From Prosthecobacter debontii (GTDB lineage Bacteria; Verrucomicrobiota; Verrucomicrobiia; Chthoniobacterales; Chthoniobacteraceae): DNA of 44,255 nt. The notes beneath the pieces are model-generated. The model was given only the letters and a program-made list of their open reading frames with translations, did no database searches and was not told the origin of the DNA. A program made the position numbers and the translations under genes. The stretch covers positions 1-44,255 of the forward strand of contig CAMDQC010000026.1 of NCBI GenBank assembly GCA_945905735.1, written 5' to 3'. Of the stretch, positions 24,391 through 33,506 are shown piece after piece (the stretch's first letter is position 1; every line of letters starts with the position of its first letter).

Positions 24391-24810
24391 TTACCCGGTC
24401 ATCGGTTTCGGATGCCGTCCACGAAAGGTTTCCTCCTGCCGGATTGCGACGATCACCGGGCGGTTCATTTGCAGGGTTTCCACAAGCGCGAGCCCCAGCT
24501 CCGTAGTCCCGCGCAGCAGCGCACCCTCCCAGCGAAAATGATCCGCCCACTCTTGCAAGCGCGGATTGAAGATCGGCACATCGCGGTCGATATTCGGCAC
24601 TTTCACAAATTGCCGGGCACCTTTGCGGAGCGAGCAAGATACACAGGCCAGAGCCAGATTTCCTTCCTCCGTCGCACCGCCAGCGGAGGCCGGGATGATG
24701 TGGTCGATATGAAATTGAGCCTCCTGCCCAGCTTGCGCCAGTTGGCAATACTCACATCGCCCCTCAGCCCGTTTCACGACGAACCGGCGAAGTGTTTCCG
24801 GGATACTCAT
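24391..24810 (-). CDS. HNH endonuclease domain protein
   Basis: 139-aa protein with a zinc-ribbon HNH nuclease core. The zinc/HNH pattern is RCEYCQLAQAGQ (first CxxC), FHIDHIIPASAGGATEEGNLALACVSCSLRKGAR (HIDHI, catalytic histidines, N, second CxxC). The C-terminal ~60 residues (VKVPNIDRDVPIFNPRLQEWADHFRWEGALLRGTTELG) are common in stand-alone HNH proteins of cyanobacteria and planctomycetes. A small gene starts upstream and ends 3 nt before it, so the two form a cassette. A role in DNA damage, defence or mobile DNA is possible but unproven. Confidence 0.88.
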   Translation of the reverse strand: MSIPETLRRFVVKRAEGRCEYCQLAQAGQEAQFHIDHIIPASAGGATEEGNLALACVSCSLRKGARQFVKVPNIDRDVPIFNPRLQEWADHFRWEGALLRGTTELGLALVETLQMNRPVIVAIRQEETFRGRHPKPMTG

Positions 24811-24813
24811 GCG

Positions 24814-25038
24814 CTACGCCGCAGACGCCACGAGCCGTTCCGAGCGCATTCGCAGGAGCGAAAAAAGCTCCGTCATTTCCACCAGTTCCTCAGCCTCCGT
24901 CCGCTCTGCATCCGTGAGGACTTGCCCACGGTCCTGCTGGTCGAGCAGCGATTGGAGACGACTTTGGTGCATCGGCGGCAAGTGAAGCCGAGCAAGGTCT
25001 TCGGGGAGTTCGAGAGCAAATTGGACAGGTTTTGACAT
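24814..25038 (-). CDS. small partner protein of the HNH nuclease
   Basis: 74-aa acidic helical protein (from ATG 25038, MSKPVQFALELPEDLARLHLPP). It includes RLQSLLDQQDRGQVLTDAERTEAEELVEMTELFSLL, rich in Leu, Asp and Glu. Small helical proteins with this 'L..LLD....G..LT..E..E...L.....' pattern are frequently encoded upstream of stand-alone HNH or nuclease-toxin genes and can be antitoxin-like. That role is inferred only from position and type. It ends 3 nt before the HNH gene. A slightly longer start at 25056 adds six residues. Confidence 0.72.
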   Translation of the reverse strand: MSKPVQFALELPEDLARLHLPPMHQSRLQSLLDQQDRGQVLTDAERTEAEELVEMTELFSLLRMRSERLVASAA

Positions 25039-25201
25039 CGGTGAGTGTGGGTTCACGTTATCTCTGGCAAGGGACGTGTCGAGGGGGAATCCCGGCGCGT
25101 TTTGAGCACCGAGCGATCCAAGATTAGGTCCAGTTTCAGCGGCCTCCGTAATCGCGTTACAACGCCATCGCGGCCATCAGGCTGTTAAATTAGGTGCTTC
25201 C

Positions 25202-25933
25202 TTATTGCAGCTCGTGATTCAGCACACTCAGGCAGTAAAGCGCCGCCGTTTCCGTCCGCAAAATGATCGACCCCAGCGTGAGCGCACGGCAGCCGTGGCT
25301 TTTTGCCAGCGCGATCTCCGCAGGGGTGAAGTCCCCCTCCGGCCCCACTAAGATCAGCACGCTCTTCGGACGCCCGCCAAACTCCGCCAGCCGCTCTTTC
25401 AGCGAGCGCGCATCCGCTTGCAGCGAGGCGATCAGCATCAGGTCATACTTCGCCCCGCTCTCGAAGAACGCCTTCGGAGTCCGCGCGGGATGCACCCGTG
25501 GCACCCAGTTCTGTCCGCACTGTTTGCACGCCTCCACCACGGTGCGCTGCCATTTGTGCTGCTTGCGCTCGTGCTCCGCCTCCGTGCCTCGCACCACCGT
25601 GCGCTCGCTGAGCAGCGGGACGATTTCCGCCGCTCCTAGCTCGGTCGCTTTCTCCAGGATCAGCTCCATGTTTTTCCCCTTCGGGATCGCCTGCCCCAGC
25701 GTCACCCGACACGCAAGCGGTGGCGCTTTATGCACGGATAAACGGCGCAGTTCCACGCCCTGACGCCCCACTTTCGCAAACTCCACCTCCGCCTCCGACC
25801 CCTCGCCATTAAACACCGTCGCCCGGTCCCCTTCCTTCATCCGCAGCACATCCACTGCGTGATGCGCCTCGGCACTATCGAGCGCAAGACGGTCGGGATT
25901 CCAAGCAAACGGCGGGATGTAAAAACGTGGCAT
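25202..25933 (-). CDS. rsmE: 16S rRNA (uracil-1498-N3)-methyltransferase
   Basis: SPOUT-family methyltransferase that modifies U1498 of 16S rRNA with S-adenosylmethionine. The N-terminal PUA-like part (PRFYIPP, then HHAVDVLRMKEGDRATVFNGEG) is followed by LGQAIPKGKNMELILEKATELGAAEIVPLLSERTVVRG and the trefoil-knot cofactor site SVLILVGPEGDFTPAEIALAKSHGCRALTLGSIILRTETAALYCLSVL. The last segment, 'LG.rILR.ETA', is the RsmE hallmark. Length (243 aa) is normal. It lies 6 nt downstream of the isomerase gene on the same strand, with no functional link implied. Confidence 0.96.
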   Translation of the reverse strand: MPRFYIPPFAWNPDRLALDSAEAHHAVDVLRMKEGDRATVFNGEGSEAEVEFAKVGRQGVELRRLSVHKAPPLACRVTLGQAIPKGKNMELILEKATELGAAEIVPLLSERTVVRGTEAEHERKQHKWQRTVVEACKQCGQNWVPRVHPARTPKAFFESGAKYDLMLIASLQADARSLKERLAEFGGRPKSVLILVGPEGDFTPAEIALAKSHGCRALTLGSIILRTETAALYCLSVLNHELQ

Positions 25934-25939
25934 CTCCGG

Positions 25940-26782
25940 CTACTTCAGCGTGTTCAGATATTTCAGGCTCTGCGGGATTTGCGTCACCGCCTCGGGATGC
26001 TCGTCTTCGATAAAGTAATGCTTCACCCCGCTCGCCGCCGCCGCTTTCAGGATCGCGGGCCAGTCCATCCGCCCCGTCCCCGCCGCCACGCCTTCCTTCA
26101 CATCCGTATGCCCCGTGAAAACGCCCACTCGCGCCGTTTTCGCCATATCCTTGATGTGCATGAGCTGCCAGCGGCCCGGATATTTCGCCAGATACTTCAC
26201 CGGGTCCGCGCCGGGATGCACGACCCAGAAAACATCCATCTCATACGCCACAAACTCCGGCTTTGTCTTCTCCATGAGCACATCCATGAACGTCTTCTCC
26301 GAGCCCTCCGCCACCGGCTTAAACTCATACCCGTGGCAGTGATACATGAACTTGAGCCCGTGCTTCGCGAGCGCCTCGCCCCACGTATTGAAATCAGCCG
26401 CCGCCTTCTCCGCCGCCGCCATATTGAACTCCGCCACCGTATGAGGAATCCACGCCACGCCGACATACTCCAGCCCGAGCGCCTTCGCCGAAGCCACCAC
26501 CGCAGCGCTATCCTTTTGAAACATATCGTATCCAAAGTGCCCACTCACCGCCTTGATTCCGCGCTCATCCAGCAACTTTCGCAGCTCCGTCGGAGCCGGG
26601 GACGGCGTATTGTAAGTCTCCACACTCTTCACCCCGAACGCCTTCACCTGATCGAGAGCCCCCGCCGCGTCCTTCTTAAAAATATCCCGCAAACTGTAAA
26701 GTTGCAGCCCGGCATCCCCGGAAAAATCCCCAGCAAACGACGTGGTGGCACAAGCGAGCAGCGAAAAAATGAAGCGTTTCAT
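25940..26782 (-). CDS. exported sugar phosphate isomerase/epimerase (xylose isomerase-like TIM barrel)
   Basis: 280-aa protein. From ATG 26782 it has a Sec signal peptide (MKRFIFSLLACATTSFAG) and then an AP-endonuclease-2-type TIM barrel: LQLYSLRDIFKKDAAGALDQVKAFGVKSVETY, AVSGHFGYDMF, LKFMYHCHGYEF, VAYEMDVFWVVHPGADP, WQLMHIKDM, and HYFIEDEHPEAV. The acidic and His residues ending these strands are the metal-site ligands of the family. Exported members are common in PVC bacteria and tend to be linked to sugar or cyclitol use. The substrate is unknown. It is divergent from the sterol-desaturase gene with 115 bp between, which probably holds both promoters. Confidence 0.9.
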   Translation of the reverse strand: MKRFIFSLLACATTSFAGDFSGDAGLQLYSLRDIFKKDAAGALDQVKAFGVKSVETYNTPSPAPTELRKLLDERGIKAVSGHFGYDMFQKDSAAVVASAKALGLEYVGVAWIPHTVAEFNMAAAEKAAADFNTWGEALAKHGLKFMYHCHGYEFKPVAEGSEKTFMDVLMEKTKPEFVAYEMDVFWVVHPGADPVKYLAKYPGRWQLMHIKDMAKTARVGVFTGHTDVKEGVAAGTGRMDWPAILKAAAASGVKHYFIEDEHPEAVTQIPQSLKYLNTLK

Positions 26783-26897
26783 CGCGCGCACGATGTCGCC
26801 CCTGCCCCAAACAGGGCAAGCCCCTTTCTCCAATAATCCTCCCTCCCCACGATTCGGAGTGCGCACCCTCCCTCGCGTTTGGTATCTGCGCCCGCAC

Positions 26898-27794
26898 ATG
26901 CACCGTTTGACTACATTTTTGGACTACCTCCTCTGGCCCGGCATCCTCGCCGCCGGGCTCATCGCCATGCACTTCGGCATCGCACAAGGACGCGGCCCGC
27001 AGACGTTTAACATCGCCTACCTCTCCATAGCCGCCGCGCTTTTCGCCCTCGAACGCTTCCGCCCCCACGAGCGCAAGTGGCTCGCCGACGATGGCCAGAT
27101 GCTGCCCGACCTCGCCCACACCCTCGTCACCAAAGTCATGGTCAAAGTCGTCATCGTTTCCCTCACCTTCGTCGGCATTGATAACCAACTCGGCGACAAG
27201 CCCAGCACCGGCATCTGGCCTGCCCACTGGCCCATGTCCGCGCAAGTCGTCCTCGGCCTCATCGTCGCCGAATTTGGCCTCTACTGGGCCCACCGCATCG
27301 CCCACGAATGGATGCCGCTGTGGCGCTTTCACGCCGTCCACCACAGCTCAAAGAGGCTCTGGTTCTTTAACACCGGGCGCTTTCACATCGTGGATACGAT
27401 AAAGAGCATGGTCTTCGGCACCCCGCTCGTCGTCCTCGCAGGAGCCCCCGGCGATGTCCTCCTCTGGGGCGCGGCCATCACCGCCTTCATCGGCATCCTC
27501 ACCCACTGCAACGTGCAGATGCGCTTCGGCTGGCTGAACTACATTTTCAACACCCCCGGCCTCCACCGCTGGCACCACTCGATGGACCTTCGCGAAGGCA
27601 ACAAAAACTACGGCGAAAACCTCGTCCTCTGGGACCTCATCTTCCGCACTTACTTCAACGACCCCACCCGCCGCCCGCCCGCCGAGATCGGCATCCGCGA
27701 AGCCATGCCCGAGAAGTTCCTCGGCCAAATCGCCGCGCCCTTCCGTTGGAAAAAATACCAACAAGAAGCCGCCAAGCAACCGAGCCCGAAGTGA
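26898..27794 (+). CDS. sterol desaturase / fatty acid hydroxylase family protein
   Basis: 298-aa integral membrane di-iron oxygenase. From ATG 26898 there are about four membrane segments and the histidine clusters that bind the di-iron centre: HRIAHE (HxxxH), HAVHHSSK (HxxHH), and HRWHHSMD (HxxHH), with a further His in THCN. GLYWAHRIAHEWMPLWRFHAVHHS is the family signature. The frame is open to 26742, but that part lies under the divergent isomerase start. Bacterial members hydroxylate or desaturate lipids such as sterols, hopanoids or carotenoids; no lipid gene lies nearby to narrow this. It ends 18 nt from the convergent beta-helix gene. Confidence 0.92.
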   Translation: MHRLTTFLDYLLWPGILAAGLIAMHFGIAQGRGPQTFNIAYLSIAAALFALERFRPHERKWLADDGQMLPDLAHTLVTKVMVKVVIVSLTFVGIDNQLGDKPSTGIWPAHWPMSAQVVLGLIVAEFGLYWAHRIAHEWMPLWRFHAVHHSSKRLWFFNTGRFHIVDTIKSMVFGTPLVVLAGAPGDVLLWGAAITAFIGILTHCNVQMRFGWLNYIFNTPGLHRWHHSMDLREGNKNYGENLVLWDLIFRTYFNDPTRRPPAEIGIREAMPEKFLGQIAAPFRWKKYQQEAAKQPSPK

Positions 27795-27812
27795 GCGTCG
27801 GGCACGACGTCA

Positions 27813-30800
27813 TTACTGCGTCCCCAACTCCACCCGCTCCTTCACCTTCCCCGCGTCCACATCCACGTTGAGCAACGAATAGACGAATTTCTCCGCGCCA
27901 AACTCGGAATGGTGGAAGACGAACGGATGCACCCAGCCATTCTTCGGCGCGAGCGCTTGGGTCATGCTGTTTGTATCCCATTTTTCAACGTGGGGCTTCC
28001 CCTGCGCGGTGAGCATCGCGAAGGTCTTGGCAAAGTGTTCGGTCTGCGAGTTCGCATCGTTCACGAATACGAGCGGGCCGTTCGCCTTCACGTTGCGGAT
28101 GACGTGGCCATTGGCTCGCACGACGCTTTCCGTCCGCACGCCGCGCAGTTTCACAGCGGGGGCGTTTGCGGAGAGATTCACATCAATCGTGCAGTCCTCA
28201 AAAATCTGCGGGCTGCCGGCGTATCCGCCAGCGATGCGCTTTTTCTTGGTGGTGATCGTGTTGTGCGTGAATGCGCTCAGCTCCGTGATGCCCATCTCCA
28301 CGGCGAATTCCTGCTCGTTGCCGCACTCGATGAAGTTGCACTGGTCCACCCAAACTTCCCACGGGCGGTAGCCGATTTCGACGTTGCCGCCAAATGTGTC
28401 CACGCCCGGTCCGCTGATGTTTTCGAAGTGCGAGCCGACGATCATCCCGTGGATGAGGTTGTTGAACTTCACGGCGATGCCCGCTTTTTTCTGACCGCGA
28501 AACTCGCTGTGAAGGACGAGCCATTTGTCGAGCATCGAGCCGTTCATGCAGATGCCGTAGTCGCCGGTGTTCTCGAATTTCAAATCGACGTATTTATTCT
28601 GGTCGTGCTCAGCACCGCCCATGACGCCGGGGTCGTCGTTGCCGACGAGCATCCCGGCGAGCGTCTGGTTGCGAAACGTGAGCGCGTAGAAGTTCTCGCC
28701 CGCGATGTAGGCCTTCTTCGTCGATGCGCCGTCGCCGTAGTGGTGGTCGGCCCCGGTGAGCGCGAGACCCACGCTGCCACCCTCAAACGCCAACTGTGCG
28801 ATGGTGGTGCGCTCCTGCATTTTCACGAGATGAATGGGCGCGTCGGTCTTCAGCACCGACTTATCGCCCGTACCCCAGAAGCCGCTGATGCCGCCGAGTA
28901 AGTAGAGCGGTTGCCGCAACAGGAACGTCCCCGCCGGGATTTCCAGCCTGATGTTTCCGCCCCGCCCGGCACGCTCGGCGAGTTGCAACTGCGCCTCCAG
29001 CTCAGTCTTCTTCGCGTTATCCTTTGCACGCTTTGCTTCCTCGATGGCCTTTCCCAGCTCCTTCGCGCTCGCCTCGGCTGCGGCTTTGGCTTCGGTGCGA
29101 CGCGCGGCGATGCGCTTCATCACATCGCCGATTTTCGCCCGCTGCGCTTTGAATTCATCCGTCTCCCTCGCGGCCTTCAGCTTCTCCTCCACGCCGCCGT
29201 GCATGGTCCAGATCGCTTTGTCCGCAGCGTCCGCTTCATCGAGCAGCTTTTGCAAATCCGCACGCGACATTCCGTACATCAGCTTCGCAAACGCGTCATC
29301 GCTCGGCTTCTTGCCCGTCGGGTCTGCCCCGGCTGCGATCAATGCCCTGCCAAAGTCCGGCTGTTGCGTAAAGGCCACAGGCCGCCGTGTGCGCGGAGCA
29401 TCCGTGGGCGGCACATCCGGTGGCGCCGGAACCTTCTGCCGTTTCGCACCATCGCGGAGGGGCTTTGTATAGTCATCCTCGCCCCACATAAATGTGTCCT
29501 CGTCCGTCGCGTTCATGTCCATCTCGCCGGGACAGTTGATGTGACGCCCGGTTTTGATCTTCGCGATGAGCTGCTCCACGCTCTCGTGCGGCTGCGGCTC
29601 CGGCGCACTGAACGCCTGCTTCTTCTTCTCCGCGTCAGCCTTCTTTTTCTCCCAATCCTTTTTCAGGAACGCCGCCCGCTTGTCGTAAATCGACTGAGCC
29701 CGCGCCTTCACGTCGAAGCCCGCCAGCCACTCCGGCGTCGGCCTGTTGTAGTATGGCGTCACCGCGAACCGCAGCGCGGTCTCCGTACCTTTATGCCCGT
29801 ATTGCGAGCAGATCGCCCACAGTTGCAGCGCGGGGTCGCTATTCCAAAGGGAGACCTCGTTCGAGTTGCTCCACGTCCGCATCGCGTAGAGCACGTTGCC
29901 GCGTCCGCCCTCGATCGTGATGTCGCGGTTCGCGTCCGCATTGCGGGAGTCGCCGCTGTTGCTGCCAAACCCATTGATCCCCCGCAGCCCGAGCAGCGTG
30001 TTCTCACAATTCTTCAGCCAATAAACACCCGGCCCCTGCGCACTGCCGCGCTCCGTGCTGCCCTGCATCATCGTCAATCCCTTCGCGTTTTCGATCACTA
30101 CGCCCGGCCCCGGATTCCCGTAGTTCGTCTCGACCATGTGATAGATGCGCGTGCCCGCCCCGCCGCCTTTCAGGTCGAAGTGCATCTGCGCCCCGCGCTT
30201 CACCCAATCCGTCTTGCCGCCGTCCGTCCAATGGGCGTTGTAGTCACGAAAGGGCCAGTTGATCCCAAACCAAAGGAACAGCGAATCATCCACCCGAGCC
30301 TCCGCCGTGACGACGTGGTCGCCGAACGCATTATCCCCCGCGATCCACGCACAGTTCTTCACATCCGCCTTGATGCGAATGCCACCGCTGCAAAACAGCG
30401 CGAGGTAGTCCGACATCGGCGCAAGCTTGTCGCCAAACAACGCGCCGTCTTTGAACGCCCAATCCTTCGCAGCGAACTGCCGGTCAGGCCGGTGCGGGTC
30501 GAGCTTTGTCAAAGCGCGCGGAACTCCCGCCTCAACGACCTGATTGAGCTGCGAAAACATCAGCGAAATCCCGTGTTGCCCGCTGCCAAGAATCACCGTC
30601 CCCTCGCGACCGCCGGAAATCTGCACGCCATCCGCGACGCTCCGAAAATCGAGCGTTCCACAAGCAACAGTGCCGAGGTCGAGCGCGCCGCCCACGTCGA
30701 GCGAACGCGCCATATCAGTGAGTGCAGCCGACACGGTGGAGCGGGGTTCAAGCGCCCAATGCTCGCCAAACCTCTCGTGCAATCCACGCTCGGCGGAGAT

Positions 30801-30866
30801 GAAAGTGGCGCCGTGCAGAGCGGCTGGAATGATGAGTAACGTGAGGATTCGGTTTTGCGTGTTCAT
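27813..30866 (-). CDS. large exported right-handed beta-helix protein with helical insert
   Basis: 1017-aa secreted protein. ATG 30866 gives a Sec signal (NRILTLLIIPAALHGATF). The N-terminal third (about 25-400) has the short-strand pattern of a right-handed parallel beta-helix (pectate-lyase-like), with GTVACGTLDFRSVADGVQISGGREGTVILGS and NRDITIEGGRGNVLYAM. It is interrupted by about 240 highly charged, Ala/Lys/Glu-rich residues (about 400-645) that should form long helices. A second beta-helix follows: IRLEIPAGTFLLRQPLYLLGGISGFWGTG, then ERTTIAQLAFEGGSVGLALTG, and a run with regular N/G turns to about residue 900. No catalytic residues can be assigned. Role on polysaccharide is inferred. 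It lies downstream of, and separated by 326 bp from, the cytochrome operon. Confidence 0.8.
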   Translation of the reverse strand: MNTQNRILTLLIIPAALHGATFISAERGLHERFGEHWALEPRSTVSAALTDMARSLDVGGALDLGTVACGTLDFRSVADGVQISGGREGTVILGSGQHGISLMFSQLNQVVEAGVPRALTKLDPHRPDRQFAAKDWAFKDGALFGDKLAPMSDYLALFCSGGIRIKADVKNCAWIAGDNAFGDHVVTAEARVDDSLFLWFGINWPFRDYNAHWTDGGKTDWVKRGAQMHFDLKGGGAGTRIYHMVETNYGNPGPGVVIENAKGLTMMQGSTERGSAQGPGVYWLKNCENTLLGLRGINGFGSNSGDSRNADANRDITIEGGRGNVLYAMRTWSNSNEVSLWNSDPALQLWAICSQYGHKGTETALRFAVTPYYNRPTPEWLAGFDVKARAQSIYDKRAAFLKKDWEKKKADAEKKKQAFSAPEPQPHESVEQLIAKIKTGRHINCPGEMDMNATDEDTFMWGEDDYTKPLRDGAKRQKVPAPPDVPPTDAPRTRRPVAFTQQPDFGRALIAAGADPTGKKPSDDAFAKLMYGMSRADLQKLLDEADAADKAIWTMHGGVEEKLKAARETDEFKAQRAKIGDVMKRIAARRTEAKAAAEASAKELGKAIEEAKRAKDNAKKTELEAQLQLAERAGRGGNIRLEIPAGTFLLRQPLYLLGGISGFWGTGDKSVLKTDAPIHLVKMQERTTIAQLAFEGGSVGLALTGADHHYGDGASTKKAYIAGENFYALTFRNQTLAGMLVGNDDPGVMGGAEHDQNKYVDLKFENTGDYGICMNGSMLDKWLVLHSEFRGQKKAGIAVKFNNLIHGMIVGSHFENISGPGVDTFGGNVEIGYRPWEVWVDQCNFIECGNEQEFAVEMGITELSAFTHNTITTKKKRIAGGYAGSPQIFEDCTIDVNLSANAPAVKLRGVRTESVVRANGHVIRNVKANGPLVFVNDANSQTEHFAKTFAMLTAQGKPHVEKWDTNSMTQALAPKNGWVHPFVFHHSEFGAEKFVYSLLNVDVDAGKVKERVELGTQ

Positions 30867-31192
30867 GGTCGAGTTGGTGGTGCGGCAGGACGTAGTGCCG
30901 TAAGGTTGTGCTCTGAATATGCCGGGCCTCAACGGAACGAACGCGAAATCGCTCCCTCACGACCAACATTACTCGTCTGTCGCTCCTGACGCTTTCACTC
31001 CACCGCCCGCACGCCACGAACAGAAAGATGCTCCGAGTAACCAACCACGCGCGAGCCAAACCGCCGCGCTCCTGCGATATCGGGTGAGATTAAAAGTGGA
31101 AACGAAGAGCGGGCTACGATGCGCGAAAGCATGACAGGTTGGAAAGCTGCCTTACTTTGCAGGCCCCCTTTTTATCACGCCCCATCGTCATT
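30867..31192. other. intergenic, 326 bp
   Basis: Separates the beta-helix gene from the last gene of the upstream operon. It probably carries the beta-helix promoter. A short inverted repeat (CGGCA/TGCCG) lies close to the beta-helix start, near 30883-30900. No open frame looks coding and no strong terminator is visible. Confidence 0.5.
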
Positions 31193-31837
31193 TCACTTCT
31201 TTTTCCCGCCGCTCGCAACAACCTCTGGAGGGTAGGCGGTCAGTCCAAATCGGACTTCGATATCGGCGGTTGGAGCGAGCGTTTTCAGTCCGAGAGTCGA
31301 TGCTTTAACTGTGAACTTTCCGTCGAGCATCAGCGCGGCGTTCTTCTCGTCGCCCTTGCCGTCATGCACGCGGAATGAAGTGAGCGCTTTCACGGGCAGT
31401 TTGCGCCCTGCGAGTTCTAGGGTGCCGATCAGCTCGGCTGTGGTGGCAGGCTTGTTTTTGTCCTTCCCACCTGCGACGGCAGCCATAAGCGGGCCGATTC
31501 CGGTGACAGTGAGAATGACGGCGGGCGGCTTTTCCGGCGGGCAAAGTTCGCCGATGACGCGCCTACTTTGATCTCCACGCTCCTGCGTCATCTTATCGCA
31601 GACGAGCGTGAAACTCGCGGACGGTTTCGTCGGATTGAGGTCGATGACTCCGCCATCACCGCCGGGCTTCCCGTAGAAGAAATTGGGCCATTTCGCTCCG
31701 GTGGAATCGCGAAACTCGATGTCTGCGGTGACGTATTTCGGAAAAGCCGCAGTGGCTGTGAAACTCGTCGCGACTTCCTGCGCGTGGGCAGCGAGCGAGA
31801 GTGCGATGAGCAGCGTAAACGAAGAGCGGATTTTCAT
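31193..31837 (-). CDS. exported hypothetical protein
   Basis: 214-aa protein with a clear Sec signal (MKIRSSFTLLIALSLAAHAQ, cleavage after AHA) and a beta-rich mature part (SFTATAAFPKYVTADIEFRDSTG..., LIGTLELAGRKLPVKALTSFRVHDGKG, ALMLDGKFTVKAS). The C-terminal half resembles the layout of lipocalin-like YceI domains ('GxLtlhGvtkpv', 'kfti.as..gl') but too loosely to name it. It ends in a basic GGKKK tail. It is the last gene of the minus-strand operon, 7 nt after the beta-propeller-like gene. Confidence 0.75.
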   Translation of the reverse strand: MKIRSSFTLLIALSLAAHAQEVATSFTATAAFPKYVTADIEFRDSTGAKWPNFFYGKPGGDGGVIDLNPTKPSASFTLVCDKMTQERGDQSRRVIGELCPPEKPPAVILTVTGIGPLMAAVAGGKDKNKPATTAELIGTLELAGRKLPVKALTSFRVHDGKGDEKNAALMLDGKFTVKASTLGLKTLAPTADIEVRFGLTAYPPEVVASGGKKK

Positions 31838-31844
31838 CGGATAA

Positions 31845-33488
31845 TTACTTGGAAAGGTCGAGTAAGAGCGCGTAGCCGTCGGTCCCGCCGCCCCCGAATT
31901 TCGGCTGCCGAGCGTTGATGGAGGGCGGCGGGCTTTGATCGTAGCCGTCGTTTTTCTCCGCCGCGCTGCCGAGGAAAAGCGCGACGGACTTTCCGTTCAG
32001 TTTGCCCGAAACGATGCCCCAGCGGGCGTGGTCGGCTGAGCTGTCATCCACGATGGTCTGGGCGCACCCAGGCATCGCAGAACTGAAGCGCAACGCAGTG
32101 GCATCGCTGTTCAGCACGGCTACAAATTCCCCGCCCGGCTCGCCGCCGCCGATTGCGTCACCCGTCTGGATGAGCCCGTGCGACGACCCACCCGCGAAGC
32201 ACATCGAACCATCGGCCGCAGATGCGAGCGTGTGAATGCGCGCGCTGTTCGGTTTGTTTTTGTCCTTCATGTAAGCCATCCACGGCGTGCCTCCGATGAC
32301 CTTCCAAGTCTTCGTGTCCACCTTCACCACGTAAGCGAGGCTGAGCACTCCCGCGCCCCACGCGCTGAAGCCGAGGCCGTTCATCTTTGCGTTTGCGCGG
32401 ATGTCCATCGGCTCGCGCAATGCGACGCTGTTTCCGCCATCGGACCACGCGTGAAAAAGGAGGTTTCCTTGCGTGTCATACGTCACGCCGCGGATTGCAG
32501 TGTCGGAGACGAGTCGCAGATTGTTGAGTCCGACAAACGGCCCGCCCCAGTCGTAGAGCTGATAAAGCAGCGCTCCATCGGACTTGTGGATATTGAGCGT
32601 CGGGCAGCGCCACGGCTCGCGGCCCGTGGACCAGTGATGCTCGCCGCCGCGCGCGATGGTCCCGTCCACGGGATTCACGGCTGCGAATCCACCCGCGCCG
32701 CCGGGAATCGGCATCGTGGAAAGCAGCTTACCCGTCGCATCGATCACGCGGAAATCCGGCCCGCGAAAATGCAACTGCCCCACTGCATCCAGCGACAGTG
32801 CCGGCGCATCGGATGCGCCTTTGAGGTGCCGCACCCACACGACCTTTGCTGCATCGGGAGTGAGCCGGGCGATGTAGCTGTGCGTGCATCCGTCACGTTT
32901 CGAGTCTTCCGCAGGCACAGGCAACTCCTGCACATCGCCGCCGAGCATGGCGATCCCGTCCGTGGCCGGGCCGCAGATGAAAATGTTCCCCGCCGCATCC
33001 ACCGCAGCTCCCGTGAGGCCGCCGGATTTCCAAGCGAGCCGCGTCACTGACTTAATGGATTTCAAATCCCCTGACATCCGGGCGATGAACGCCGTCGCGT
33101 TGCCATGATTCCAGCCAAACGGCTCCAGCTTCGGTTTTCCTTCCTTGTCCACTTCCGGGTTGCCCTTCTTGTCCTTCTTCGGCGTCTGCTCCGGCGGCGT
33201 GATCGCCACATCTTTACCGAGCACCGTTTCTTTCCCTCCGAGATCCAGCACCGGTCCTAGCGTCACGCCTGCGAGCACGATCGTGCCATCCGCCTGAAAC
33301 CCTCCGCCAGCAAGCCACTCCGTGCCCGCGCCACCGAATAAACCGGCAGAGAGCACTCGCACTGGCTCGGCGGGTGTCACGTTCTTTTTGGTGAACTCGT
33401 CGAAGCGGGTGTCCGCAAGCGCGCTGCTTAGAGCGGCCAGCAACAAGGTGCCAGCGAACATCGGGAGTTTTCGGTTAAGTTTCTTCAA
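31845..33488 (-). CDS. exported beta-propeller-like protein
   Basis: 547-aa secreted protein of unknown function. A TTG at 33488 gives LKKLNRKLPMFAGTLLLAALSSALA, a Sec signal; a later ATG at codon 10 (33461) is possible but leaves a short n-region. The mature part has repeated blade-like strands with D-A-x-G-N/x patterns (GAAVDAAGNIFICGPATDGIAML; ALSLDAVGQLHFRGPD; GVTYDTQGNLLFHAWSDGG; TLASAADGSMCFAGGSSHG), as in SBBP or PQQ-type propellers. A Lys/Pro-rich insert (PPEQTPKKDKKGNPEVDKEGK) interrupts the N-terminal part. No ligand-binding residues can be assigned. It sits between the alpha/alpha-barrel-like gene and the terminal small secreted protein. Confidence 0.8.
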   Translation of the reverse strand: MKKLNRKLPMFAGTLLLAALSSALADTRFDEFTKKNVTPAEPVRVLSAGLFGGAGTEWLAGGGFQADGTIVLAGVTLGPVLDLGGKETVLGKDVAITPPEQTPKKDKKGNPEVDKEGKPKLEPFGWNHGNATAFIARMSGDLKSIKSVTRLAWKSGGLTGAAVDAAGNIFICGPATDGIAMLGGDVQELPVPAEDSKRDGCTHSYIARLTPDAAKVVWVRHLKGASDAPALSLDAVGQLHFRGPDFRVIDATGKLLSTMPIPGGAGGFAAVNPVDGTIARGGEHHWSTGREPWRCPTLNIHKSDGALLYQLYDWGGPFVGLNNLRLVSDTAIRGVTYDTQGNLLFHAWSDGGNSVALREPMDIRANAKMNGLGFSAWGAGVLSLAYVVKVDTKTWKVIGGTPWMAYMKDKNKPNSARIHTLASAADGSMCFAGGSSHGLIQTGDAIGGGEPGGEFVAVLNSDATALRFSSAMPGCAQTIVDDSSADHARWGIVSGKLNGKSVALFLGSAAEKNDGYDQSPPPSINARQPKFGGGGTDGYALLLDLSK

Positions 33489-33506
33489 GTGGTGCAGGTT
33501 GGTTTT

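Noticed and set aside
28911..30839. 640-codon plus-strand open frame over the beta-helix gene
   Set aside because: No signal, motif or folded-domain character. The minus strand has a signal peptide and regular beta-helix repeats.
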